A stretch of DNA of 64,000 nt from Flavobacterium chungbukense (GCF_020805785.1 NZ_JAJGZV010000002.1:248001-312000); one strand, 5' to 3'. Shown: positions 8,339 through 16,051, numbered from the stretch's first letter. Notes: generated by a model not told the origin, from the sequence alone. Translations and numbers: made by a program.

Positions 8339-9649
8339 TTAAAGCTTGTTATTCTTAAGACTTCTAAAATTAATAGCATTAAAAGAATAAGAAACCATCA
8401 AATAACTCCAAAATGATAATTTATTTTCATTTTGCACTTTTGGAAGATTTTTCATTGAATCTGTAGATTTATAAAACGAAAATGCACCATTAATTTCTAG
8501 TCCTTTTACAGGAACATATTTTACCGAAATGTCATTCTCAAATCCCAAAAATCTAGACATTTCCTGATTCATATCATCTATCAAAGGATATTGTGTGTAA
8601 AAAAGATGAAAATCAGAACGGAGCGTTAATTTTGTATTTAAAGGAAATGAAGCAAACAAATACGGATTTACCAAACCTCTACCTCCAACATCGGCTGGAA
8701 AACGAGTAAAGACATTCATATTACCGTTGAATTTCCAAGTAACACCGTACAAAACATCAAAATCTCTAGAGTTTTCTGCGTTTAATTGAGAACTGGTTCC
8801 GCTAATAAATTCTGCTCCAAAACGCCATGTTGAATTTTCCAAAGACACTTTAACTTCTGGCTGAAAATAATATGCCAATAGCTGCTGGCCTTTCTGGTTT
8901 TGTCCTAATTGAAAATAACTATTTAGAGTATAATACCATTGCTTGTTTTTAAATTCAATTCTTCCTCCCGTTGTAGCACGTGCATACAAGGTTTCTGAAT
9001 TTGCTCTTTGTAAAAAATCAACTGTATTTATAGTATTAAAAGAGAAGTTTTTATTAATATGATAACTAAAATTATACACCAACATATACTTATATTTATT
9101 GGATGCTACGGGTGAATATGTCGCTTCAAAACTAGTGTTATAATTTCTTGTAAATAAGAAAAAAAGATCATTTGAAAAATGCTCAGAATATTTCATTATT
9201 CTAATGCCTTCGTGCGCTCTACTTTGTTGCGCCCACGGAGCATCAGAAAATAATCTTCCATTATCCAGTAAAATACTTTGTCTTCCTAAACGAAAATTTA
9301 CATTTCTGAATTTTGTTTCTAAAAATAACTGATAGAAATTGACACTTCCAACTTTAGAAGTTGAATTTTCTTGGTCCCAAAGATGAATTTCCTGCACGTC
9401 GGACTTCATAAACCACTTTTCTTGCGAATATTGAAATGAAATTCTATTTCGCTGTGTAATGTAAAAATACGGATCAATGGAATCGTTGGGCGGAAGTATA
9501 TAATTTGAAGTAAATTCTGCCCTTGGACGGATTTCTACATTCATTAAAAAATGCCTTGATATACTATCACTTTGTTGTGCATTGAGCTGATTACCACTTG
9601 TGGCAAAAAAAAAGAAAGTGAAAAATACAGCAAATATACTTTTGGGCAC
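8339..9649 (-). CDS. Alginate-export-domain outer-membrane porin
   Basis: 436 residues with a signal peptide ending LNAQ. The segment LGRQSILLDNGRLFSDAPWA, followed by QQSRAHEGIRI, resembles the hallmark of the alginate_export (AlgE-like) porin family in Bacteroidota, where GRQ and the R-x-x-x-G-I/V pair recur. Alternating polar/aromatic strands continue to a C-terminal MVSYSFN strand, consistent with an 18-stranded barrel. Despite the family name, most such proteins have no shown link to alginate. The gene stands alone on the minus strand: about 430 bp containing the riboswitch lies downstream, and a 100-bp gap separates it from the thioredoxin-like gene upstream. No transporter partner is visible, so the substrate is unknown. 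Confidence 0.7.
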   Translation of the reverse strand: MPKSIFAVFFTFFFFATSGNQLNAQQSDSISRHFLMNVEIRPRAEFTSNYILPPNDSIDPYFYITQRNRISFQYSQEKWFMKSDVQEIHLWDQENSTSKVGSVNFYQLFLETKFRNVNFRLGRQSILLDNGRLFSDAPWAQQSRAHEGIRIMKYSEHFSNDLFFLFTRNYNTSFEATYSPVASNKYKYMLVYNFSYHINKNFSFNTINTVDFLQRANSETLYARATTGGRIEFKNKQWYYTLNSYFQLGQNQKGQQLLAYYFQPEVKVSLENSTWRFGAEFISGTSSQLNAENSRDFDVLYGVTWKFNGNMNVFTRFPADVGGRGLVNPYLFASFPLNTKLTLRSDFHLFYTQYPLIDDMNQEMSRFLGFENDISVKYVPVKGLEINGAFSFYKSTDSMKNLPKVQNENKLSFWSYLMVSYSFNAINFRSLKNNKL

Positions 9650-9750
9650 TATTTAATATTTATTCTATAGAATTAATATGCAAATGTAATAAGAAGTCTA
9701 TTGAGATAGCATCACACAAAAAATTACTTTGTGATTTTTATGCCGAACCA

Positions 9751-11043
9751 TCATAAATATTTCTCGATCAAAGTTTGAATTTCAGGCGTAGAAGGTCTTG
9801 GCGCATCTTTATGAATAATTTTTCCATCTTTTCCAATTAGCACATAACGCGGAATTGTAGTCACATTTATTTGTTTTAATAATTCATCTTTTTCAGATTT
9901 TGCTATTAAAACACTGTTTTCTTTGTTCAAAATATCTTTGTAAACGTCCATTGCTTTTTTCCAAGAGTTTGCGCTTTTATCAATAGAAATAAATACAAAA
10001 GCAACATCGGTATATTTATCCATTAATTTTTTTTCGTCTGGAAATTCTTCTCTGCAAGGCATACACCAAGAAGCCCAAAAGTCAATCAAAACCAATTTTC
10101 CTTCGTGTTTTTTAATTATTTCTTTTAAAACTAAAGGAGTTTGAGCAGGTTTTAATTCATTTTCTACATTAGCTGCAAAAGTCTGATTTTTACAATATTT
10201 CCTAAATATTTCTAATGCTTTTGGATCAAAAGGAACTTTCTGATCTCGAATACTTATTGGATAATAAATGGTCGAATACAATAAATAATCTACGATATTC
10301 TGATTATTGAAATTTTTAGAAATAAACTCCATTTCACCAGAAAGACTTTTTTTCAAACCTAAAACTTTCATTCGTTTCTGAACATAATTTTGAAGAAGTT
10401 CGCGGTATTTATCTGCGTCGAGCAATGTATCAGCTTGATCAAAACTTTCTTCTATCGCCTTAAATGTGTTTGGATTTATAGTTTTTTCTTCTAATTCGTT
10501 ATATAATGTTAAACTCCAATAAGTAGTAGATAGATAATTATAGAATTCTTTTGAGAGTTTATTCTCTTTAAAATACGTTTCTAATAACTCCTTTTGTTTT
10601 ATATAATCTTTATCAAAGTACGTATTCATTTTCTGAGATGCCATAACAATCTTCAATTGATTATAATTTGGAAGATTTTTAATTGATCCATATTTTTCAA
10701 AAGAGGCATTTAAAAATTCTGATTCAGATTTACGAATTGGATTTGAAGCGCAATAATAATGTATCAGCCCTTTCGTATCAACATCAAACTCTAAAGTTTC
10801 GTTTGGTGCCGCGTAAATTAAAGTACCTCTATTAATATCATTGCAAAAGATTGAACAATCATTATCGATTATTAATTCTCTATTCTTTGTACTGAGAACC
10901 GCTCTATCATAAGCATTTTCTTTTGATTCGGAAGTTAGATTGATTATACCTTCACTATTTCCGATGTATTTTATGGTGATTTGTTGTGAAAATAAAGTGG
11001 ATGAAATCAGAAATAATAAAAGAAAACTTTTGAGATTACACAT
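9751..11043 (-). CDS. TlpA/ResA-like thiol-disulfide oxidoreductase, secreted
   Basis: 430 residues when started at the ATG at 11043, which directly precedes a good signal peptide (MCNLKSFLLLFLISSTLFSQ). A longer frame to 11100 would put 19 polar residues before the signal and is unlikely. About 300 residues of poorly conserved N-terminal sequence, with a beta-rich start resembling the accessory domain in many Bacteroidota TlpA proteins, precede a thioredoxin domain with FWASWCMPC (Cys327, Cys330) and the cis-proline loop TTIPRYVLI. The active pair probably acts in the periplasm, reducing or isomerising disulfides. The divergent gene is arsR, 205 bp away, but no functional link can be drawn from that. 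Confidence 0.85.
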   Translation of the reverse strand: MCNLKSFLLLFLISSTLFSQQITIKYIGNSEGIINLTSESKENAYDRAVLSTKNRELIIDNDCSIFCNDINRGTLIYAAPNETLEFDVDTKGLIHYYCASNPIRKSESEFLNASFEKYGSIKNLPNYNQLKIVMASQKMNTYFDKDYIKQKELLETYFKENKLSKEFYNYLSTTYWSLTLYNELEEKTINPNTFKAIEESFDQADTLLDADKYRELLQNYVQKRMKVLGLKKSLSGEMEFISKNFNNQNIVDYLLYSTIYYPISIRDQKVPFDPKALEIFRKYCKNQTFAANVENELKPAQTPLVLKEIIKKHEGKLVLIDFWASWCMPCREEFPDEKKLMDKYTDVAFVFISIDKSANSWKKAMDVYKDILNKENSVLIAKSEKDELLKQINVTTIPRYVLIGKDGKIIHKDAPRPSTPEIQTLIEKYL

Positions 11044-11215
11044 ACAGTTTTGGTTGGTTTGGTTAGTAAATTTTAGCTTTAAAACATTTACTATAAACAC
11101 TTTAAAGAGTAATCAAAAATAACTACTTTCTTCTCATTTACAAGAATATTCTTAATTATTTTTCAAATAAAACAAAACATAAATTCTTTGATAATTTTTG
11201 TTGTATCAACTTTAT

Positions 11216-11231
11216 ATCGTAATATTGCAAT
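11216..11231. promoter_or_regulatory. Probable ArsR operator 1
   Basis: ATCGTAATATTGCAAT is an imperfect palindrome centred on AATATT, ending 17 bp before the arsR start. An almost identical site occurs before the next gene of the operon (11597-11612). Two near-identical palindromes bracketing an ArsR-family gene point to autoregulation. Confidence 0.65.
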
Positions 11232-11248
11232 ATTAAATTATACTAAAA

Positions 11249-11575
11249 ATGGGAGCTACTAAAACAGAACATTTTACAGATGCGCAAAATCAAATTGCAA
11301 CAATAGCAAAAGCTCTCGGGCATCCTGCCAGAATTGCGATTCTAGAATACTTGCTAAAAGTAAATGAATGTATTTGTGGTGATATTGTAAATGAACTTCC
11401 ACTTGCCCAGCCTACAGTTTCTCAACATTTAAAAGAACTTAAAAATGCTGGAATCATCAAAGGAAACATTTCAGGAAATTCTATTTGCTATTGTATTGAC
11501 GAAAAAGCTATCGAAATCTTAAACACCTATTTCTTAAACATCAATCAAAATCTTTTAAAATCAAAATGTTGCTAA
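11249..11575 (+). CDS. arsR: ArsR-family metalloid-responsive repressor
   Basis: 108 residues, the normal size for ArsR/SmtB. The winged helix includes KALGHPARIAILEYLL, the segment ECICGDIVNEL (the metal-site helix region that reads ELCVCDL in classical ArsR) and the recognition helix QPTVSQHLKELKNAGII. The only cysteines besides ECIC are in SICYC and a terminal KSKCC. It would bind the two palindromes at 11216 and 11597 and release them on As(III) or a similar thiophilic ion. It leads an operon with the DUF6428-like gene, a micropeptide and arsenate reductase. Which cysteines sense the metal is not obvious, since the terminal CC could contribute. Confidence 0.85.
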   Translation: MGATKTEHFTDAQNQIATIAKALGHPARIAILEYLLKVNECICGDIVNELPLAQPTVSQHLKELKNAGIIKGNISGNSICYCIDEKAIEILNTYFLNINQNLLKSKCC

Positions 11576-11596
11576 AACATTTTTTTGACTCATTGT

Positions 11597-11612
11597 ATCG
11601 CAATATTGCAAT
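11597..11612. promoter_or_regulatory. Probable ArsR operator 2, internal to the operon
   Basis: ATCGCAATATTGCAAT matches operator 1 at 15 of 16 positions. It lies in the 57-bp gap between arsR and the DUF6428-like gene, 20 bp before the latter's start, so the downstream genes may have their own ArsR-controlled promoter. Confidence 0.6.
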
Positions 11613-11632
11613 AAACAAATTAAATTATAAAA

Positions 11633-12103
11633 ATGAAATTATCAGAAGTAAAACAAATTTTACCAACATTAGAAAATGTTGAATTTCAATTGGAAAACGG
11701 GACTTTTGTTCCCGAACATTTCCACGTAACAGAAGTTGGAATTATCAAAAAGAACTTTATAGACTGTGGCGGAGTTATTAGAAATGAAGAAGTTGTAAAT
11801 TTTCAGCTTTGGAATGCAGATGATTTCGAACATCGTTTGAAACCTAATAAACTATTGCATATTATTTCACTTTCTGAAGAAAAACTTACTATTCAAGATC
11901 TAGAAATCGAAGTAGAATATCAAAGCGAAACGATTGGAAAATATGATTTAGCTTTTAATGGCAAAAACTTTGTGCTTAAAAACAAAACTACAGCTTGTCT
12001 GGCACAAGATGCTTGCGGAATTCCCGCAGAAAAACAAAAGATAATCCTTAGAGAATCAACAGATAATACTTCTTCTTGTTCTCCAAATTCAGGATGCTGT
12101 TAA
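11633..12103 (+). CDS. DUF6428-like protein of arsenic operons
   Basis: 156 residues, cytoplasmic, without signal or membrane segments. The sequence around NGTFVPEHFHVTEVG and FIDCGGVIRNEE is what I recall from the DUF6428 family, which accompanies arsR and arsC in Bacteroidota. HFHVTEVG has a cupin-like look, and the C-terminus carries a cysteine tail (SSCSPNSGCC) that could bind arsenite or another thiophilic ion. The gene follows its own copy of the ArsR operator and is followed 3 bp later by a 41-codon frame. The biochemical role is not established to my knowledge; a metalloid chaperone or buffer is one possibility. Confidence 0.7.
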   Translation: MKLSEVKQILPTLENVEFQLENGTFVPEHFHVTEVGIIKKNFIDCGGVIRNEEVVNFQLWNADDFEHRLKPNKLLHIISLSEEKLTIQDLEIEVEYQSETIGKYDLAFNGKNFVLKNKTTACLAQDACGIPAEKQKIILRESTDNTSSCSPNSGCC

Positions 12104-12106
12104 GCA

Positions 12107-12232
12107 ATGAAAGCTAAAATCATAAAATATAAAAAACCAATTATTATTACCACATCTGTAATTGTGCTACAGCTTATTTTTGGATTTGAACCTAAATTTT
12201 GTATCATAAATCTGATTTGGTTACTTGTTTAA
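12107..12232 (+). CDS. 41-residue single-pass membrane peptide in the arsenic operon
   Basis: A short frame fills exactly the space between the DUF6428-like stop (12103) and the arsC start (12236), with gaps of 3 bp on each side. The product begins MKAKIIKYKKP, a basic stretch, followed by a hydrophobic run (IIITTSVIVLQLIFG), then FEPKFC and a hydrophobic C-terminus. This is a plausible N-in single transmembrane peptide with one cysteine. The tight packing in an operon and the lack of any spacer argue that it is real. I know of no named family; a small regulator or membrane anchor is possible. Conservation in other Flavobacterium ars operons would decide. Confidence 0.55.
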   Translation: MKAKIIKYKKPIIITTSVIVLQLIFGFEPKFCIINLIWLLV

Positions 12233-12235
12233 ATT

Positions 12236-12655
12236 ATGGAAAAGAAAATACTAATACTTTGTACGGGAAATAGCTGCAGGAGCCAAATTGCAGAGGGTTA
12301 TTTGAGATATTTTGCAGGAAATAAAGCTGTTGTATATAGCGCGGGCGTTGAAACTCACGGCGTAAATACGAAAGCGATTGCAACTATGCAAGAAGATGGA
12401 ATTGACATCTCAAATCACACCTCAAATCATATTGAAGAATATGCCAACATCGATTTTGATTTTGTCATTACGGTTTGCGATAATGCAAAGGAGAGATGCC
12501 CCTTCTTCCCTACAAAAGCACAAAAATTCCATTACAATTTTCCAGATCCAGCAAAAGCGACAGGAACAGATTCTGAAATAATGGAACAATTTAGAAGCGT
12601 TAGAAATCTTATAAAAGAATATTGCAGGACGTTCGCTAACCATAATTTAAATTGA
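12236..12655 (+). CDS. arsC: Thioredoxin-coupled arsenate reductase (low-molecular-weight phosphatase fold)
   Basis: 139 residues, nearly the same length as Staphylococcus ArsC. The phosphate loop CTGNSCRSQ places the nucleophile at Cys9 and a second Cys at 14; VCDNAKERCPFFP supplies the redox pair Cys81 and Cys88. The spacing (9/81/88) matches the 10/82/89 of the S. aureus enzyme, so this is the thioredoxin-recycled arsenate reductase rather than a protein tyrosine phosphatase. It converts arsenate to arsenite in the cytosol. The expected arsenite exporter (ACR3, ArsB or ArsP) is not next to it; the following 347 bp hold a terminator and no gene. Export must be encoded elsewhere. Confidence 0.88.
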   Translation: MEKKILILCTGNSCRSQIAEGYLRYFAGNKAVVYSAGVETHGVNTKAIATMQEDGIDISNHTSNHIEEYANIDFDFVITVCDNAKERCPFFPTKAQKFHYNFPDPAKATGTDSEIMEQFRSVRNLIKEYCRTFANHNLN

Positions 12656-12751
12656 AAATAACTGTAAATAAGGAGTTCCCTCAAAAGAAATATCTTTTTT
12701 AAGATTAGGAGAAGCGCAATATTTATAGTAAAAAATAAATACCTAAAGTTA

Positions 12752-12820
12752 AAGCTTTCGAGGAGCGACATATTATTATAAAATTGAACAAAAATATGTC
12801 ACTCCTCGGGAGCTTTTTTT
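12752..12820 (+). terminator. Terminator after the arsenic operon
   Basis: A long imperfect stem pairs AGCTTTCGAGGAGCGACATA with TATGTCACTCCTCGGGAGCT, followed by a run of seven T. It lies about 100 bp after arsC. The remaining part of the 347-bp gap up to 13002 holds one more partial copy of the right arm (12840-12868) and no reading frame. Confidence 0.65.
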
Positions 12821-12870
12821 CTTTGTTTTATCGAAATTCTATAAATATTTTACCCCTGTGGAGCTTTTAC
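12790..12870 (+). repeat. Two tandem related CTCC/GGAGCTTTT motifs
   Basis: AAAAATATGTCACTCCTCGG+GAGCTTTT at about 12790-12818 and ATAAATATTTTACCCCTGTG+GAGCTTTT at about 12841-12868 are clearly related units about 50 bp apart. Only the first has a full pairing partner upstream. Motifs of this style recur between genes in Flavobacterium as I recall, but I cannot verify that here. Confidence 0.45.
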
Positions 12871-13002
12871 TCGTACGTTAATTTTTAGACAAAAAATAAG
12901 TAAGAAGGCAATAATTCGTTTTATAAAATGTTTATATATAAAAGATTGTGATGCATCTAATCTTTTAAAAATCACTACCCCTAAAGATTAATATTTATAA
13001 AC

Positions 13003-13596
13003 ATGAAAAAAATATTTTTGATAATCGCCATTGCTACTTTTTCATTGCAGGGATTTTCACAAGAATTGAACAGTAAATTCAAAAGTATTCCAGCTAAAGA
13101 CGCTAATAAAAAAGAAGTAATTCCGCCGAAAGAAGAAGCTCCAAAAGAAAATCCGCCTGCACCCATTGAAAAACCTGCACCATTACAGGTTAATCCTGAT
13201 GAACTTTTTAAAGACACCAATCTTTACAAACAAGAATCAAACGTAGAAGGAATTTTTTATAGAAGAAACCAGTTTTTAGGAAACTTCAATACCAATGCGG
13301 TTACTTCTACGGTTATGTATCGCGATGCAGCCTTTGTAGACGGCGATAAAGTAAAAGTATATTTAAACGATAAAGTAATTGAGCCAGAAGTTTCTTTAGA
13401 TGGTGAATTTAAAAGCGTTAAAATCAATTTAGTAAAAGGAATTAATAAAATTGATATTGAAGCCTTAAACGAAGGTTTTGCGTCTCCAAATACAGCCGAA
13501 TTTAAAGTTATCGACGACAAAGGCGCTGTTATTTCTGCTAGCGAATGGAATGTTGGTACGGGTTATAAAGCTGTAATTGTACTGGTTAAAGATTAA
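13003..13596 (+). CDS. Secreted protein of unknown function with Pro/Lys-rich linker
   Basis: 197 residues. A signal peptide (FSLQGFSQ end) leads into a charged segment and a proline-rich linker (residues ~30-65; PPKEEAPKENPPAPIEKPAP). The C-terminal two-thirds is predicted beta-rich, with DGDKVKVYLNDKVIEPEV and INLVKGINKIDIEALNEGFASPNTAEFKVID, a pattern like a small Ig-like/carbohydrate-binding or bacterial-surface domain. I do not recognise a named family. The single gene is bounded by a terminator hairpin at 13638-13664. A periplasmic or surface location is likely because there is no lipobox and no membrane segment after the signal. Confidence 0.75.
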   Translation: MKKIFLIIAIATFSLQGFSQELNSKFKSIPAKDANKKEVIPPKEEAPKENPPAPIEKPAPLQVNPDELFKDTNLYKQESNVEGIFYRRNQFLGNFNTNAVTSTVMYRDAAFVDGDKVKVYLNDKVIEPEVSLDGEFKSVKINLVKGINKIDIEALNEGFASPNTAEFKVIDDKGAVISASEWNVGTGYKAVIVLVKD

Positions 13597-13637
13597 TTTT
13601 TAAGCAGAGAAATCGTTTGAAATCATAAAAAACACTT

Positions 13638-13664
13638 AAAACTGCTGACTTCAGCAGTTTTTTT
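13638..13664 (+). terminator. Rho-independent terminator
   Basis: AAACTGCTGA and TCAGCAGTTT form a perfect 10-bp stem with a 3-base loop, followed by a T-run. It ends the secreted-protein gene on the plus strand. Confidence 0.85.
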
Positions 13665-13675
13665 ATTGTATATAT

Positions 13676-13693
13676 GTAGTTAACTACGTAGTT
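13676..13693. promoter_or_regulatory. Overlapping palindromes upstream of the GNAT-MarR operon, probable MarR operator
   Basis: Two perfect 12-bp palindromes share six bases: GTAGTTAACTAC (13676-13687) and AACTACGTAGTT (13682-13693). The site is 29 bp before the acetyltransferase start codon, a natural position for autoregulation by the MarR-type protein encoded second in the operon. Confidence 0.6.
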
Positions 13694-13721
13694 TTGTACC
13701 CATATTTAATTTTGAACCAAA

Positions 13722-14204
13722 ATGAACATTCAACCTATACAAAACGAATACGAAAATGAAATCGTAGATTTGATTCTAAACATTCAGCAAAAAGAATTTA
13801 ACGTTCCTGTTACTTTAGAAGATCAACCTGATTTATTGGATATTGAGAACTTTTACTTCAAACCAGGCGGTACTTTTCTCGGTGCATTCATCGACGGAAA
13901 ATTAGTAGGAACTATTGCATTGGTGAAATTTAATGCTGAAGCGGGTGCCATTAGAAAAATGTTTGTTAAGAAAGAATATAGAGGAAAAGAATTTCAAATT
14001 GCACAACAATTATTGGAGCAATTAATTGCTTATAGCGAGGAAAACGGAATTAAAAACTTATATTTAGGAACGGTTTCTATTTTGCAGGCCGCTTTGCGTT
14101 TTTACGAAAAGAACAATTTTGTTACCATTGCAAAAGAAGCGCTTCCAGCTGATTTTCCTTTAATGAAACCTGATAATGTGTTTTGCCATTTACAGTTAAA
14201 CTAA
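13722..14204 (+). CDS. GNAT-family N-acetyltransferase
   Basis: 160 residues. The acetyl-CoA site is seen as IRKMFVKKEYRGKEFQIAQQ, a variant of the Q/RxxGxG/A loop in which the second Gly is replaced (RGKEFQ). The C-terminal NLYLGTVSILQAALRFYEKNNFV is the usual GNAT closing strand and helix. The gene is 6 bp before a MarR-type regulator gene and behind a double palindrome, so the two form an operon. In such pairs the acetyltransferase usually acts on a small molecule and the regulator controls both. The substrate cannot be read from the sequence. Confidence 0.85.
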   Translation: MNIQPIQNEYENEIVDLILNIQQKEFNVPVTLEDQPDLLDIENFYFKPGGTFLGAFIDGKLVGTIALVKFNAEAGAIRKMFVKKEYRGKEFQIAQQLLEQLIAYSEENGIKNLYLGTVSILQAALRFYEKNNFVTIAKEALPADFPLMKPDNVFCHLQLN

Positions 14205-14210
14205 AAAGAG

Positions 14211-14684
14211 ATGAATATAATTGATGAAATCGGCATTTTGGCCATATCTACACGATTACAGCGTCTTAGCGAGCAATTTCGCAAGGATGGAGCTCTGATT
14301 TATAAATCTTTTGATATTGATTTTGAACCGAAATGGTTTCCTGTAATTTACACTTTACATATCAAAGAAATGCTGAGTGTTGTAGAAATTGCCAATGAAA
14401 TTGGATACAGCCATCCTTCGACCATAAGCTTACTAAAGGAACTGGAAAAACAAAAACTTATCAGTTCTAAAAAAGACAAACAAGACGAGCGAAAAAGACT
14501 AATCATCTTAACTCCAAAAGGAAAAGAATTAGTTACTAAAATGCAGCCTGTCTGGAAAGTAATGAAAAAGGCATTAAACGAAATTACAGACAATCAAAAT
14601 AATCTTTTGAAAGCCATTGAAGAAGCCGAACAAAAATTGGCTTCACAAGGTTTTTTACAAAGAATTTCAGAAATCAAAAACTGA
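14211..14684 (+). CDS. MarR-family transcriptional regulator
   Basis: 157 residues, winged-helix. Recognition-helix region VVEIANEIGYSHPSTISLLKELEKQKLI is followed by the wing KKDKQDERKRLIILTPKGKEL, in which D-x-R-x-R is the MarR signature. It starts 6 bp after the GNAT gene. The pair of overlapping palindromes at 13676-13693 is the likely binding site. The stop codon is 2 bp from the convergent HxlR-type gene, leaving no room for a classical terminator between them. Confidence 0.87.
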   Translation: MNIIDEIGILAISTRLQRLSEQFRKDGALIYKSFDIDFEPKWFPVIYTLHIKEMLSVVEIANEIGYSHPSTISLLKELEKQKLISSKKDKQDERKRLIILTPKGKELVTKMQPVWKVMKKALNEITDNQNNLLKAIEEAEQKLASQGFLQRISEIKN

Positions 14685-14686
14685 AG

Positions 14687-15043
14687 CTATTCTTTTCCTG
14701 TAATCTTTTTTCGGTGGTTATAACCCCATTTTGCCAAAGAATCTATCACTTCTTTTAAGGTATGCCCATATTCTGTCAATTGATATTCAACAGTTATTGG
14801 CTGTGTATTAAGTACCGTTCTGGTTACGAGCTGGTTTTCTTCTAGATTTTTCAATTCACGGCTTAACATTTTCCCAGAAATTCCTTCTACTTCACGAAGC
14901 AGATCGGTAAATCTTAGTGTATTAAAACACAAAGAAGCAATTATAGAAATTTTCCATCTTCCGTTTAAAATATACATAGCATCATGCACTGCCAAAATAT
15001 GTTGCGTGCATTTTTTAGGATCGTGTTTCGGCTCTTCTATCAT
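14687..15043 (-). CDS. HxlR-family transcriptional regulator
   Basis: 118 residues with the HxlR winged helix: AMYILNGRWKISIIASL, LRFTDLLREVEGISGKMLSRELKNL, and the wing region LVTRTVLNTQPITVEYQLTEYG. One cysteine near the N-terminus (KKCTQH) precedes the helix, as in redox- or electrophile-sensing members of the family. It is divergent from the nitroreductase gene at 15151 and probably controls it through the GTTAC-rich region between them. A second HxlR gene in this window (54643) is arranged the same way with an azoreductase. Confidence 0.88.
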   Translation of the reverse strand: MIEEPKHDPKKCTQHILAVHDAMYILNGRWKISIIASLCFNTLRFTDLLREVEGISGKMLSRELKNLEENQLVTRTVLNTQPITVEYQLTEYGHTLKEVIDSLAKWGYNHRKKITGKE

Positions 15044-15056
15044 GTTCTACTAGTGA

Positions 15057-15124
15057 GTTACCTCGATGTTACAGTTACTTTTGGTAATCAGATGACAAAA
15101 ATACACTTAAAGTAATTACATTTG
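15057..15124. promoter_or_regulatory. Divergent control region with repeated GTTAC motifs and -7 box
   Basis: GTTAC occurs at 15057-15061, 15068-15072 and 15074-15078, with GGTAATC inverted at about 15083-15089 and a GTAATTAC palindrome at 15112-15119. TACATTTG at 15117-15124 fits TAnnTTTG for the plus-strand nitroreductase gene, whose start is 26 bp on. An HxlR dimer site is likely here. Confidence 0.45.
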
Positions 15125-15150
15125 GATAAATTTTAATCAATAAAATAAAA

Positions 15151-15783
15151 ATGGCCTTAATAGATGCACTAAAGTGGCGTTATGCTACAAAAAAAATGAA
15201 CGGACAAGCTGTTCCGCAAGAAAAAGTAGACTACATTCTTGAAGCGGCAAAACTTGCTCCCTCTTCTTCTGGATTACAACCTTACAAGGTTTTTGTTGTT
15301 ACCAACCAAGATTTAAAAGAAAAAATTAGAGCGGTAAGTTTTGATCAAAGTCAAGTTACAGATGCATCTCACGTTTTAATTTGGGCTGCATGGGACGGAT
15401 ACAGCATTGAAAAAATTTCTTCTGTATTTGATAGAACTACCACAGAAAGAGGAATTCCTGCTAGCGCAATGGACGAGTACAAACAAAGACTTTGGGGAAT
15501 GTACGAACCACTTGGACAAGAATGGCACGCCAACCATGCTGCAAGACAAGCTTACATTTCGTTTGGTTTGGCAATTGCTGCCGCTGCAGAACAACAAGTA
15601 GACACAACACCTATGGAAGGTTTTATTCCTGCAGAGGTAGATAAATTATTAGGTTTAAACGAACTGGGACTTAAAAGTGTTTTAGTTTTACCTCTTGGTT
15701 ACAGAGATGAAGAAAACGACTGGTTAGTGAACTTAAAAAAAGTAAGAACTCCACAAGAAGATTTTATTACAGAAATCAAATAA
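15151..15783 (+). CDS. Nitroreductase-family FMN-dependent NAD(P)H oxidoreductase
   Basis: 210 residues. The N-terminal FMN-binding motif WRYATKKMNG is followed by LEAAKLAPSSSGLQPYKVFVV, the typical nitroreductase phosphate-binding segment, and the C-terminal half contains GLNELGLKSVLVLPLGYRDEENDW. The family reduces nitro groups, quinones or enals with NAD(P)H and FMN. The divergent HxlR regulator suggests induction by reactive electrophiles or oxidants. A strong terminator follows at 15805. Confidence 0.88.
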   Translation: MALIDALKWRYATKKMNGQAVPQEKVDYILEAAKLAPSSSGLQPYKVFVVTNQDLKEKIRAVSFDQSQVTDASHVLIWAAWDGYSIEKISSVFDRTTTERGIPASAMDEYKQRLWGMYEPLGQEWHANHAARQAYISFGLAIAAAAEQQVDTTPMEGFIPAEVDKLLGLNELGLKSVLVLPLGYRDEENDWLVNLKKVRTPQEDFITEIK

Positions 15784-15804
15784 AAAATATTTTTTTTCTT
15801 TATT

Positions 15805-15851
15805 AAAAAGCTTTTGAAATCGCAAATAATACGGTTTCAGAAGCTTTTTTG
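15805..15851 (+). terminator. Rho-independent terminator after the nitroreductase gene
   Basis: AAAAAGCTTTTGAAATCG pairs with CGGTTTCAGAAGCTTTTTT. The stem is long and ends in a T-run. Confidence 0.8.
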
Positions 15852-15992
15852 TTTTGGATATTTTAGTTTAGTTCCGCAATAAATTTCAATTCGATAAAAG
15901 CGCATAAAACACAGTCAAATTCAAGTTTAAATTTTTAACATTTTCAACAAAAATAGGTACAGATAACGGATAATTATATAATATGTTATAAC

Positions 15993-16000
15993 TAATTTTG
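15993..16000 (+). promoter_or_regulatory. Probable -7 box for the Roadblock-like gene
   Basis: TAATTTTG fits TAnnTTTG and lies 51 bp upstream of the ATG at 16052. No clear upstream TTG element is seen. Confidence 0.35.
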
Positions 16001-16051
16001 TGCAATCCAAAACAATTCAATCTTAATTACAACACATTAAAATCCTACATT

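Noticed and set aside
11044..11100. N-terminal extension of the thioredoxin-like gene
   Set aside because: It would put 19 polar residues before a clear signal peptide. The ATG at 11043 is preferred.
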